Shown here: one piece after another, positions 54,916-63,795 of the stretch
How positions within the stretch are numbered: position 1 is the first letter of the stretch
Layout of the letters: every line of letters begins with the position of its first letter
Assembly: GCF_005405305.1 (NCBI RefSeq)
Contig: NZ_BJDU01000010.1
Location: 32,028 to 96,027 of the forward strand
Reading direction: 5' to 3'
Length of the DNA stretch: 64,000 nt
Source of the DNA: Companilactobacillus formosensis
Lineage (GTDB): Bacteria > Bacillota > Bacilli > Lactobacillales > Lactobacillaceae
Notes under the pieces: model-generated
Seen by the model: only the letters and a program-made list of their open reading frames with translations
Told to the model about the DNA's origin: nothing
Databases searched by the model: none
Program-made: the position numbers and the translations under genes

Positions 54916-55452
54916 CTAGTTATTCAAATGATTAACTGCGTAATTAGCTTCTTCTGGTGTAAATTGTTCTCCATATTCTGATGTTAATTGTTCCCTAACC
55001 GCTTCTGGAGACATATTCTGGTCCTCTTGATATGATTTTGCTTTTTTCAAAGCATTTTCATTCCAATCGGCTTCAATATTATCCATGGCATAATTAGCTG
55101 CCTCTTGAGAAAATTTTTCTCCATATTCTGATGTTAACTGCTCATGTATACCTTGTTTTGACATATGAAAATTTCTAGAATACGATTCTGCTTTTCTTAA
55201 GGCAGATTTATATTCTGTTGGTACAACTGCCTGTTTTGATTCGACAGATTCTTCCTTTACATTTGAAACTTTCTTTGAAGAGTTTTTTTTCTCCCTTACA
55301 GAAACTTGAGATGAATTATCTTTATTTGAGCCATTGCTTGTATTGCTCATACCATTAACTCCTATAGAAATAAACACAAGTATAGCAATAATAAACCAAG
55401 TACGTTTTTTCTTAAACCATTTCCTTTTTACTTTTTGCCGACTTCTTTGCAT
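54916..55452 (-). CDS. Membrane-anchored protein with two Ltp (HTH_48-like) repeats
   Basis: 178 residues. A basic N-terminus and membrane helix (KKKRTWFIIAILVFISIGVN), a charged linker, then two copies of the Ltp repeat: SALRKAESYSRNFHMSKQGI then HEQLTSEYGEKFSQEAANYA, and ALKKAKSYQEDQNMSPEAVR then EQLTSEYGEQFTPEEANYAV. The Ltp domain was named for the TP-J34 phage lipoprotein, which blocks phage DNA injection by superinfection exclusion. This version has a membrane helix and no lipobox. Antiphage role is inferred. Confidence 0.85.
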   Translation of the reverse strand: MQRSRQKVKRKWFKKKRTWFIIAILVFISIGVNGMSNTSNGSNKDNSSQVSVREKKNSSKKVSNVKEESVESKQAVVPTEYKSALRKAESYSRNFHMSKQGIHEQLTSEYGEKFSQEAANYAMDNIEADWNENALKKAKSYQEDQNMSPEAVREQLTSEYGEQFTPEEANYAVNHLNN

Positions 55453-55676
55453 AATCTTCCCTCCGAATTTATCATAAACAACATTCTACCGGGTAATATT
55501 CACATATTCCATTTCAATTAGACATAAATGATTATTCATTTATTTGATTGATACAAACATTATGTTATGCAATTTTAATCAATAAAAGCCATACAAGAAA
55601 AGTCTTCATTTTATAATTTACCATTATTTTTTATCTGAAAACAATTTGGATAGTGTATTAAATAATTCTTAAAATA

Positions 55677-56288
55677 TTAATTATACTTTTTCATTTCATC
55701 AGAATCTTTAGAATTATTGATCTTTTTAGACCGTTTTGAATGTGGAACTAATTTTTTAGAAACTTTCAAAACCTTATTAGCTCCCATTGCAGTTCCATGA
55801 CCAACTTTATTAACCAAAGCTTTAGCTGAATCTTTGCGAGATTGTTTCTTGTGAATAACGTCCGCTAAAATTCTTTTACTTTCTTCTAATCCCTCGTCAT
55901 CTAGATAATAAACTTTCACAAAACCTCCGGCTGGCAAGACGGTTTTAGGCTTAGGAACAGTTTTCATAACCGTATCGGTTTTAATAGTTGCCAATTTAAT
56001 ATCTGGATCAACTTTTACAAAAGCATATTTAAGACCTATCGAATCGAATAAATCTTTTGTCTGATCCAAACTTAAGCCATTGATATCTGGCAGCTTAATA
56101 TCAAATTGATGGCGTTTATTGCGTTCGTCTATTTGATGATTAGTAACTTCGGCTGTAGAACTGATTATATTGCCAGCAATATCTATCGTTTTAGTTAAAG
56201 TTTTGCCTAGTTTTGAAATTCCTTTGGAATCTGTTAACTTATCTACTACTTTAATAAATTTGTCCACTTTACCGTCTTTTGCTGACAT
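55677..56288 (-). CDS. PASTA-domain protein without an export signal
   Basis: 203 residues from ATG 56288. Residues about 65-140 form a PASTA domain: KLPDINGLSLDQTKDLFDSI GLKYAFV, VMKTVPKPKTVLPAGGFVKV YYLD. It is flanked by charged, basic regions (KVSKKLVPHSKRSKKINNSK). No signal peptide or membrane helix is seen, though PASTA domains usually bind muropeptides outside the cell. An alternative, longer start adds a hydrophobic N-terminus (MLFILLSVIIVKIKY) but has no ribosome site. Confidence 0.72.
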   Translation of the reverse strand: MSAKDGKVDKFIKVVDKLTDSKGISKLGKTLTKTIDIAGNIISSTAEVTNHQIDERNKRHQFDIKLPDINGLSLDQTKDLFDSIGLKYAFVKVDPDIKLATIKTDTVMKTVPKPKTVLPAGGFVKVYYLDDEGLEESKRILADVIHKKQSRKDSAKALVNKVGHGTAMGANKVLKVSKKLVPHSKRSKKINNSKDSDEMKKYN

Positions 56289-56360
56289 AACCATTCCCAT
56301 CCTTTCAAAAAGATATAATGTACTATATTTAATTTTAACAATAATAACTGAAAGCAGAAT

Positions 56361-56396
56361 AAAAAGCATCCCTGAACTTAATCAGAGATGCTTTTA
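56361..56396 (-). terminator. Intrinsic terminator after guaA
   Basis: AAAAGCATCTCTGA / TCAGGGATGCTTTT on the minus strand. Confidence 0.85.
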
Positions 56397-56408
56397 ATCT
56401 ACGGAATA

Positions 56409-57974
56409 TTATTCCCACTCAATGGTTGCGGGCGGCTTAGAAGTAATATCATAAACTACACGGTTGACGTGGTCTACTTCGTTTACGATTCTTACGGAAA
56501 TCTTTTGCAAGACATCCCAAGGAATTTGAGCGAAGTCAGCTGTCATACCGTCGATTGATGTAACGGCACGGATACCGATTGTGTAATCGTAAGTTCTACC
56601 ATCACCCATAACACCAACTGAACGAATACCTGGTAAGACTGTGAAGTATTGCCAAATTTTTTCGTCTAGGCCGTTTTTAGCGATTTCGTCACGAAGAATC
56701 CAGTCACTATCACGAACGATTTGTAACTTATCTTCTGTAACTTCACCGATAACACGAATTCCAAGACCTGGTCCTGGGAATGGTTGACGCCATACTAATT
56801 CATGAGGCATGCCTAGTTTTTCACCTAGTTCACGAGTTTCATCTTTGAACAATGTACGAAGAGGCTCGATCAACTTGAAGTGCATGTCTTTTGGAAGTCC
56901 ACCAACATTGTGGTGAGATTTGATTGTTTGAGCAGTACTTGTACCACTTTCGATAACGTCAGTATAAAGTGTACCTTGAGCCAAGAAGTCAATTCCATCA
57001 AGCTTTTGAGCTTCATCATTGAAGACTTGGATAAATTCGTTACCGATAATCTTACGTTTCTTTTCTGGATCAGTTACACCAGCAAGTTTGTCTAGGAAAC
57101 GTTTTTGAGCATCAACTTTAATGATGTTCAAACCAAACTTACCTTCCAAACTGTCCATAACTTGGTCGGCTTCGTTCTTTCTTAGAAGACCGTGATCAAC
57201 GAAGATACTTGTTAATTGTGTACCGATAGCTTTGTGTAGCAAAACACCAACAACAGAAGAATCAACACCACCTGATAGTCCAAGAAGAACCTTCTTGTCA
57301 CCAACAGTGTCACGAATCTTTTGAATTTGTTGATCAATGAAATCATCCATTGACCAGTTAGCTTCTGCGCCACAAACGTCAAATGCGAAGTGTTTCAAAA
57401 TTTCTGAACCGAATTCAGTATTTCTAACTTCAGTATGGAATTGAACACCATACATTTTACGTTCGTCATCAGCGATTGATGAAATAGGTGCATTTTTACT
57501 TGTAGCTACTACCTTGAAACCAGTTGGTGCTTCCTTAACAAGGTCACCATGACTCATCCAAACGAATTGTTTTTCTGGTAAGTCTTTGAATAATACGGCA
57601 TCCTTATCAGTAACTGTAATATCAGCACGTCCGTATTCACGGTTATCAGCTGATTCAACTTTTCCGCCAAGGTTATAAGACATCAATTGCATACCGTAAC
57701 AAATACCTAAGATAGGAATACCTAGCTTGTAAATGTCTTGGTCGATTGAAAAGGCATCCTTGTCGTAGACACTCATTGGTCCACCAGAAAGGATAATACC
57801 TTTAGGATTGATTTCTTTAACTTCTGCAGCAGTAATAGTGTTTGGTAGTAATTCAGAGTAAATTCCAATATCTCTGATACGACGAGTAATCAATTGGTTA
57901 TATTGACTACCATAGTCTAGAACGATGATGCTATCAGCATCAGGCCATTGCTTGCTCAAATCAATTTCCCCCAT
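56409..57974 (-). CDS. guaA: GMP synthase (glutamine-hydrolysing)
   Basis: 521 residues. Class-I glutaminase half with GICYGMQLM (catalytic Cys), then His and Glu in [16 protein letters not shown]-ase half [21 protein letters not shown]-terminal PPATIEWE. Converts XMP to GMP with glutamine and ATP. ATG at 57974 suits the conserved [14 protein letters not shown] start but has no ribosome site upstream; GGGGGA follows it, so a TTG at codon 6 (position 57959) is an alternative. The promoter ATGACA-17-TACAAT leaves a very short leader. Confidence 0.95.
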   Translation of the reverse strand: MGEIDLSKQWPDADSIIVLDYGSQYNQLITRRIRDIGIYSELLPNTITAAEVKEINPKGIILSGGPMSVYDKDAFSIDQDIYKLGIPILGICYGMQLMSYNLGGKVESADNREYGRADITVTDKDAVLFKDLPEKQFVWMSHGDLVKEAPTGFKVVATSKNAPISSIADDERKMYGVQFHTEVRNTEFGSEILKHFAFDVCGAEANWSMDDFIDQQIQKIRDTVGDKKVLLGLSGGVDSSVVGVLLHKAIGTQLTSIFVDHGLLRKNEADQVMDSLEGKFGLNIIKVDAQKRFLDKLAGVTDPEKKRKIIGNEFIQVFNDEAQKLDGIDFLAQGTLYTDVIESGTSTAQTIKSHHNVGGLPKDMHFKLIEPLRTLFKDETRELGEKLGMPHELVWRQPFPGPGLGIRVIGEVTEDKLQIVRDSDWILRDEIAKNGLDEKIWQYFTVLPGIRSVGVMGDGRTYDYTIGIRAVTSIDGMTADFAQIPWDVLQKISVRIVNEVDHVNRVVYDITSKPPATIEWE

Positions 57975-57984
57975 TTTTTTATTT

Positions 57985-58013
57985 ATTCTATTGTATACGA
58001 AATCACGTTCCAT
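57985..58013 (-). promoter_or_regulatory. guaA promoter giving a near-leaderless mRNA
   Basis: On the minus strand ATGACA, 17 bp, TACAAT, ending about 11-16 nt before the ATG. A second CGTATACAATA lies 30 bp upstream, a possible tandem promoter. Confidence 0.6.
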
Positions 58014-58031
58014 GTCATATATTGTATACGC

Positions 58032-58958
58032 TTAATATTTTCTTAGATAAATTTTATCGATCTGATGGTCCTCAGATTTGTGTAAAATCAAGTCTGCCCG
58101 ATTCATCGTTGGCTTAATATAATCACGTAAATTTGGATAGTTAATCGTATCCCAAACGTTCTTAGCCATATCCATTGCCTCTTTTTCCGGCATCTGAGTA
58201 AATTGGTAGTAGTAACTGTTGGGATCATTACGTGCCAAATCCAATAACGTTTCAAAGCGATTCAAGAACCATTCCTCAATATCATCTACTTCAGCGTCTA
58301 TATAAATTGAAAAATCAAAGAAGTCACTGACATAAATTTGTTCATTCTGAGGCAATTGTAATACATTTATTCCTTCAACGATCAAAATATCCGGATTGTC
58401 AGTTTCTTCATATTTTCCTGGAATAATATCATAGATGTTATGTGAATAAAGTGGATATTTGATGCGACCACCTTTAGTTTTGACATCACCTAAGAATTTC
58501 AAAAGTTTACCCATATCATAAGTCTCTGGGAAACCTTTTTTATTCATCAAATGACGTTCTTTCAATATTTTACTAGGATATAAAAAACCATCAGTCGTCA
58601 TCTGTGACACTTTATATTGCGGATAAGCCCGCTCCAACATTATTTTTAATAATCGAGCCGTGGTACTCTTTCCAACCGCTACTGAACCGGAAACACCAAT
58701 AATAAACGGAACTTTTCGAGTATCTCCACCCAAAAATTCAGTTTTCAACTTGGTCAACTTGCGATAATTTTTCAAATAAATATGAAGTAAATGGCGAATT
58801 GGTGCATAAATCGAACGAACATCGTCAATTGAAATTTCATCATCTAACGACTTGATTTTGCGCAATTCTCCATCCGTAATCGCCTGCTTGGTATATTCAC
58901 CGTGGAAGTTTTCCCATTGCTCTCGAGTAAATTCATCATAGTTAGCTAAACTTTGCAT
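58032..58958 (-). CDS. coaA: Pantothenate kinase (type I)
   Basis: 308 residues, the usual length. P-loop GVSGSVAVGKSTTARLL, then TTDGFLYPS, KGFPETYDM, and YDIIPGKYEE with VEGINVLQL. Phosphorylates pantothenate in the first step of CoA synthesis. Lies upstream of guaA on the same strand with 58-bp spacing and guaA has its own promoter. Divergent from the SGNH hydrolase at 59051. Confidence 0.95.
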   Translation of the reverse strand: MQSLANYDEFTREQWENFHGEYTKQAITDGELRKIKSLDDEISIDDVRSIYAPIRHLLHIYLKNYRKLTKLKTEFLGGDTRKVPFIIGVSGSVAVGKSTTARLLKIMLERAYPQYKVSQMTTDGFLYPSKILKERHLMNKKGFPETYDMGKLLKFLGDVKTKGGRIKYPLYSHNIYDIIPGKYEETDNPDILIVEGINVLQLPQNEQIYVSDFFDFSIYIDAEVDDIEEWFLNRFETLLDLARNDPNSYYYQFTQMPEKEAMDMAKNVWDTINYPNLRDYIKPTMNRADLILHKSEDHQIDKIYLRKY

Positions 58959-59050
58959 ATTGTCAAACCTACTTAATATAATAATTAACTTTTATTAGAT
59001 TTCTGGTATTCTAGTATAGTATAGAACTTTTTTGAAAAAGGAAACAATAT

Positions 59051-59626
59051 ATGAAGAGAATAGTATTATTTGGGGACTCGACCATGATGGGTTTTCGTGA
59101 TGGCAAAGCTAGTGATATCTTGGCTAAATGCATCCGAAAAGACTTTCCTGGTTATGAAGTCATTAATATGTCGATTTCCGACTATAAGACCAATAATGCT
59201 ATGACACGTGTTGATCGAGTTAAACGTTTAAATCCCGCTGTGGTGATTTTGGGATTTGGCGTCAACGATATTTCGACGGACGATGAAATCAAACCTGGTA
59301 AATTTGCGGCCAATTTGACTAATATAATAGAAACTTTAGGATCAAACAAAGTTATTTTATTATCTCCTCCTTATATTGACTGGATCAAAGATCCTACTAG
59401 ACCTTGGACCCGCCAATTACAATTCGAGTTGGTAACAGAACATTTGAGCAAGCAACTAGACGTATCGTATATCGACTTGCTACATGACATGGCAAATTGC
59501 GATAATCTTAATGACTTGCTACAAGCAGACGGTTTGCACTTTACCAAGCAAGGTTATAGCCTCTTAGAAGACGAGTTAATACCAGAAATAAAAGCCACAT
59601 TAACTAATCAGTTAGTGTCGAATTAA
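59051..59626 (+). CDS. SGNH/GDSL-family hydrolase
   Basis: 191 residues. Block I FGDSTMMGFRDG with the nucleophile Ser, block III VVILGFGVNDIST (Gly, Asn) and DGLHFTKQGYSLL (Asp, His). No signal peptide; cytoplasmic esterase/lipase. Tightly followed (11 nt) by the GPP34-like gene, with which it likely forms an operon. Confidence 0.9.
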   Translation: MKRIVLFGDSTMMGFRDGKASDILAKCIRKDFPGYEVINMSISDYKTNNAMTRVDRVKRLNPAVVILGFGVNDISTDDEIKPGKFAANLTNIIETLGSNKVILLSPPYIDWIKDPTRPWTRQLQFELVTEHLSKQLDVSYIDLLHDMANCDNLNDLLQADGLHFTKQGYSLLEDELIPEIKATLTNQLVSN

Positions 59627-59637
59627 AGGAGCACTTT

Positions 59638-60273
59638 ATGGATTTAAATATTCCTCAAAAATATTTTATTTTATCGTGTAACGAAAAAGGTAGTATTCGT
59701 ATTTTTAAGAATACCAGACGTCGTGCTTATTTAGCCGAAAGTTCATTCTTTGATCTAGCGCTAAATGACATTATCGATTTGACTGACAACAGTGTCATCA
59801 TTAATAAGGTTTTGCCGGATGACAAAAAATATTTGAACGAATTTTTCCAGATTATCAATAAAAATCAAGGTAAAAGCGTTACTCACGTATTGCGTGCCAT
59901 GGCTACCAACGAAAAAATCACTCGAGCTATTTATAATGAAATCGGTGATTCTTTAGTTGATCAAGTTGATGTTACTAAGGCTGTGACTGGATTAGTTTTC
60001 AAAACTAACAACTACTTGCCTAACAGAAACGTCAAACGTGAATTAGTTTCTGACTTGCGTAAAGAAATCTTGACGGCTGATAAAATCTCACCGGAAGCTT
60101 TCGCATTGTTGGCCACACTTTACGGCAACCATGACTTGAAGTTTTACTTCTCACAATTTGAACAAAAACAACTCAAAGATAAGATGGTTTCGTACAACGA
60201 TGACCCTACTTATGAGAAATTATTTGAATTGTCAAAACGTTTGAACCGCGTTACTTTGACACTTTTGAGTTAG
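59638..60273 (+). CDS. GPP34 (GOLPH3/Vps74)-like protein
   Basis: 211 residues. N-terminal MDLNIPQKYFILSCNEKGSI RIFKNTRRRAYLAESSFFDL, then LALNDIIDLTDNSVIINKVL P and a helical middle KSVTHVLRAMATNEKITRAI resemble the GPP34 fold of eukaryotic GOLPH3 and its bacterial relatives. These bind membrane phosphoinositides in eukaryotes; bacterial function is unknown. The assignment is by pattern only. Ends at a terminator before the LysR gene. Confidence 0.55.
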   Translation: MDLNIPQKYFILSCNEKGSIRIFKNTRRRAYLAESSFFDLALNDIIDLTDNSVIINKVLPDDKKYLNEFFQIINKNQGKSVTHVLRAMATNEKITRAIYNEIGDSLVDQVDVTKAVTGLVFKTNNYLPNRNVKRELVSDLRKEILTADKISPEAFALLATLYGNHDLKFYFSQFEQKQLKDKMVSYNDDPTYEKLFELSKRLNRVTLTLLS

Positions 60274-60283
60274 GAAAACTAAT

Positions 60284-60312
60284 GGCATCCTCTTGTGAGG
60301 GTGTCTTTTTTT
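60284..60312 (+). terminator. Intrinsic terminator
   Basis: GGCATCCTC / GAGGGTGTC (with G-U pairs) and T7, just before the LysR ribosome site. Confidence 0.7.
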
Positions 60313-60329
60313 ATAAAAAGGAGAAAATC

Positions 60330-61205
60330 ATGAACTTCACTCGTTTACATTACTTTTGCGATGTCGCTCGTCTACATAGTTTTTCAAAAGCCGCTGCCGA
60401 AAACTTCATATCCCAAACAGCCATTAGTCAACAGGTCGCAAAATTAGAAAAAGAACTCAATGTCACATTGATTGACCGTAATAAATTGCCAATTGAACTA
60501 ACTAGAATCGGTGAAGTAGTCAATCGACGTTCATTAATAATCCTTGAACAATACGGCGTTTTAAAAGGCGAGATTGCCCAACTACGTCAAACTCAAAATA
60601 CTTTAACCGTGGCCTACCCTAACGGTGCTGTAGAACCTGTCGAACAACTAGTTTTACCAAAAATTCAAACCATCGATGATTTAGAGTTGTATTTAGTAAA
60701 AAGCGACCTAAACGATATTCAAGATAAATTATTAAATCAAACCGTCGACTTGGCGATTACCTTTGATTCAGAAATCACTGATAAAAATCAATTAGCTACA
60801 ATTAACCTTGCCAAAGGAAATTATGACGTTGTAGTCGGAACCAAACATCCTTGGTATCAAAAATCTACTATTGATCCTGAAGATTTGCTCAATGAAAAAG
60901 TTATTTACGTTGCCAATCGCCCAAATACTAACTCCTATTTAAAAATGCGTGATCATGCCAGACAAGACAATGTTCCACTTAATATCGTAGCAACTGTCTC
61001 TGACATAGACACCGCCTTTTTACTAGTCCAGTTAAACAAAGGCATTACCTTTATGCCTGATTATAAAAAAATCTCCAGTGAATTTAACAACCTTCATCGT
61101 ATTCATATAAAAAATACGAAACATACTTATAAAATTTGTTTGGCTTGGCGAAAAGATAATACTAATCCTGATTTGCAAAAAGTTATTAGTTCATTTCGTA
61201 GTTAG
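60330..61205 (+). CDS. LysR-family transcriptional regulator
   Basis: 291 residues from ATG 60330 (AAGGAG upstream); the longer frame from 60282 lies on the terminator. HTH: MNFTRLHYFCDVARLHSFSK, AAAENFISQTAISQQVAKLE. Effector half (residues 90-291) is LysR-type. It precedes the NmrA-like and fumarate-reductase-like genes at 61303 and 62259 and is their likely controller. Confidence 0.9.
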   Translation: MNFTRLHYFCDVARLHSFSKAAAENFISQTAISQQVAKLEKELNVTLIDRNKLPIELTRIGEVVNRRSLIILEQYGVLKGEIAQLRQTQNTLTVAYPNGAVEPVEQLVLPKIQTIDDLELYLVKSDLNDIQDKLLNQTVDLAITFDSEITDKNQLATINLAKGNYDVVVGTKHPWYQKSTIDPEDLLNEKVIYVANRPNTNSYLKMRDHARQDNVPLNIVATVSDIDTAFLLVQLNKGITFMPDYKKISSEFNNLHRIHIKNTKHTYKICLAWRKDNTNPDLQKVISSFRS

Positions 61206-61302
61206 AAGCATTCGCTTATACCGCACTTTAATTTCATATTGGATATTGTTAATTTATTCACATAAAATGAACTTAATAATTAATCAAAGGTGGTATTGAA
61301 CT

Positions 61303-62238
61303 ATGGATAAATATATTTTTACTGGTGTAGATGGTAACTTCGGTGGTATAGCTGCAGAAACGGCCATTAAGTTACTCGACAAGTCTCAATTGATTTTCAC
61401 CGCTCCTACTGAAAAAGGAATCGCAAAATATCGTGACCAAGGTTATGAAACTCGCGTTACTGACTTCAATGATCCAGATGGATTGGCAAAAGCATTCCAA
61501 GGAGCTAAAAAAGTATTACTTATTTCCATGCCTTTCGTTGGTGAAAAACGTCGTCAAGCTCACAAAAACGTTGTTGATGCTTGTGTTGCTAGTGGCGTTC
61601 AACAAATCGTTTATACTTCTTTAGTTAATTCAACTGACCCAACTAATCCAAGTATTGAAAAACTAGACCATGCCTGGACAGAATCTTACGTTGAAAATAC
61701 AGAATTGGATTATATTTTCCTACGTAATTCCCAATACGCCGAAGCAATGATTACTAATTACTATACAATGGCAAAAACCGGTGTCTTAGCTAACAATCAA
61801 GGCGATGGTAAGATGGCTTACATTTCCCGTAAAGACTGTGCTATCGCTGCTGCTTACGCTATGGCTTCAAATTTGGAACACTCAATTCTAAACATCAACG
61901 GACCAGAATTAATGACAATTTCTGACTTAGTAAATATCGGAAACAAGGTTACTGGCAACGATGTTAAATACCAAGAAATCACCGATGAACAAGATTATGA
62001 AGTTTTCGATAAAATGGGTGTTCCCCGTACTACTGATGGTAAATTCAAGAAAGACAGTTCCGCTCCCTTCTCATCAGATGGTATGGTAACTTTTGGTAAA
62101 GCTATTCGTGAAGGTAAAATGGGGACTTTCTCTAAAGACTTCTTCAAACTAACTGGTCAACAACCACGTACCGTTCAAAACATGTTTGAAAACTCTGACG
62201 AATATCAAATCGGTGCACGTCATTCCGTTGATGCATAA
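61303..62238 (+). CDS. NmrA/QorB-like NAD(P)-dependent oxidoreductase
   Basis: 311 residues. Rossmann start MDKYIFTGVDGNFGGIAAET, then VLLISMPFVGEKRRQAHKNV, VYTSLVNSTDPTNPS, and LRNSQYAEAMITNYY, similar to E. coli QorB-type NADPH quinone reductases and NmrA proteins. Good ribosome site AAGGTGG. Followed after 20 nt by the flavoprotein at 62259, so probably one operon. Substrate unknown. Confidence 0.87.
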   Translation: MDKYIFTGVDGNFGGIAAETAIKLLDKSQLIFTAPTEKGIAKYRDQGYETRVTDFNDPDGLAKAFQGAKKVLLISMPFVGEKRRQAHKNVVDACVASGVQQIVYTSLVNSTDPTNPSIEKLDHAWTESYVENTELDYIFLRNSQYAEAMITNYYTMAKTGVLANNQGDGKMAYISRKDCAIAAAYAMASNLEHSILNINGPELMTISDLVNIGNKVTGNDVKYQEITDEQDYEVFDKMGVPRTTDGKFKKDSSAPFSSDGMVTFGKAIREGKMGTFSKDFFKLTGQQPRTVQNMFENSDEYQIGARHSVDA

Positions 62239-62258
62239 AAACTTTGCGAGGTAGAAAA

Positions 62259-63734
62259 ATGAATGAATTACAAACAGATGTAGTAGTCATCGGTGCCGGA
62301 GCTTCAGGAATTGGAGCTGCTCTTGCCGCATCAGAGAATGGTGGAAAAGTTATTTTACTAGAAAAAGGCGATAAATTCGGTGGTGCCGGCATGTTTGGTG
62401 CTCAAGGTTTATTCGCTGCTGGTAGTAAATTACAAAAACAAGACGGAATCGACTACTCCCCTAATGATGCATATAAAGAAATGCTTAATTATACTCACTA
62501 CCGTTCTAATACTCGTTTGACAAGAGCCATTATCAACAAATCAGCTGACACAATCGATTGGTTAGCAAAAAATGGTCTACAAACAGAATTAGTGAATAAT
62601 ACTCAAGAAGTTCATCAAGAACATCCTCGTGTTTATCATCAATACATTGATAAATTCGATGGTTTTCAAAAATTAATGAATAACTTCACTAATAATGGTG
62701 GACAATTATTAACTAAAACTGTTGTTGAATCAATCAATTATTCAGACAAGAATTTAATTAAATTAATCATCAATCAAAATGGTGACAGTAAACAAATATC
62801 ATGCTCTAAAGTGATTTTCTCCGATGGTGGCTATGTTGGAAACCAAGAAATGGTCGACAAATATTTAACTATCAACAGTAAAGATCTCTACAGCATGGGT
62901 GAACGTAAAGCTACCGGCGATGGTATTAAGATGTTGACAGAATTAGGTGCTGACAACAGTGGCCTAGGTGTTTTTGAAAATCATGCCGCATCAGTCGTTT
63001 CTAAAACTGATTCTAAGTGGCACAACAATACTATCTTTTCTTTAACTAATTTACCTTTCTTGTGGTTGAATCGTCGTGGCGAAAGATTCGTTAATGAAGA
63101 TATCGTCTACGATTTCGCCTTGTGGGGCAATACTACTTACACTAATGGCGGATACTATTATTTCGTACTTGATCAAACAACAATCGATTATTTGAAGAAC
63201 AATAAATTAAATTGGACTGATTCTTTTGAAAGAACGTTCAAGACTCTTTCACATGATCCAATGACTCATGCAGTTGGTCCTTTTGAAAATATTGATTCTG
63301 ACTTACAAGAAGCTATTGATCAAGGTGCCGCTGTTTGTGGTAAAAGCATTGCAGATCTAGCTAAAAAATTGTATCTTGATCCTACTATTCTTGAAAAGAA
63401 CTTTGAACAATACAATCATGTTATATCTGAAAAAGATGATAGTGACTTCGGTAAGAATTCTGAATTCTTGAAATTTACTGTTTCAAAAGCTCCTTTCTAT
63501 GCCATTAAAGCTCAGTCAACTACTTTAGGTACTATTGGTGGAATTGCAGTCGATGATAAACTACACGCTTTAAAGACCGATGGACAAGTTTTACCTAATT
63601 TATTCGTTACTGGAAATAATGCTAGTGGTATGTATGATACTTCTTATCCAACCCTTGAAGGTATCAGTTGTGCCTTTGCTTGGAACTCTGGTCGAATTGC
63701 TGGTGAAACAGCCGTTAATGAACTAAAAAAATAA
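62259..63734 (+). CDS. FAD-dependent fumarate-reductase-like flavoprotein
   Basis: 491 residues from ATG 62259 (GCGAGGT upstream). FAD motif VVVIGAGASGIGAALAASEN, GGAGMFGAQGLFAAGSKLQK, then GKSIADLAKKLYLDPTIL and GTIGGIAVDDK, PTLEGISCAFAWNSGRIAGE. Lacks an FMN-binding domain, unlike the protein at 47828. Member of the FAD_binding_2/fumarate-reductase group; acceptor unknown. Probably reduces an unsaturated acid with electrons from its operon partner. Ends at a bidirectional-looking terminator. Confidence 0.9.
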   Translation: MNELQTDVVVIGAGASGIGAALAASENGGKVILLEKGDKFGGAGMFGAQGLFAAGSKLQKQDGIDYSPNDAYKEMLNYTHYRSNTRLTRAIINKSADTIDWLAKNGLQTELVNNTQEVHQEHPRVYHQYIDKFDGFQKLMNNFTNNGGQLLTKTVVESINYSDKNLIKLIINQNGDSKQISCSKVIFSDGGYVGNQEMVDKYLTINSKDLYSMGERKATGDGIKMLTELGADNSGLGVFENHAASVVSKTDSKWHNNTIFSLTNLPFLWLNRRGERFVNEDIVYDFALWGNTTYTNGGYYYFVLDQTTIDYLKNNKLNWTDSFERTFKTLSHDPMTHAVGPFENIDSDLQEAIDQGAAVCGKSIADLAKKLYLDPTILEKNFEQYNHVISEKDDSDFGKNSEFLKFTVSKAPFYAIKAQSTTLGTIGGIAVDDKLHALKTDGQVLPNLFVTGNNASGMYDTSYPTLEGISCAFAWNSGRIAGETAVNELKK

Positions 63735-63752
63735 AATTATTCTCTAAGTATC

Positions 63753-63790
63753 AAAAAAGAGGTTAGTTGCAATCGCAATTAACCTCTTTT
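63753..63790 (+). terminator. Intrinsic terminator
   Basis: AAAAGAGGTTA.TTGC / GCAA.TAACCTCTTTT hairpin directly before the IS end. Confidence 0.85.
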
Positions 63791-63795
63791 ATTAT

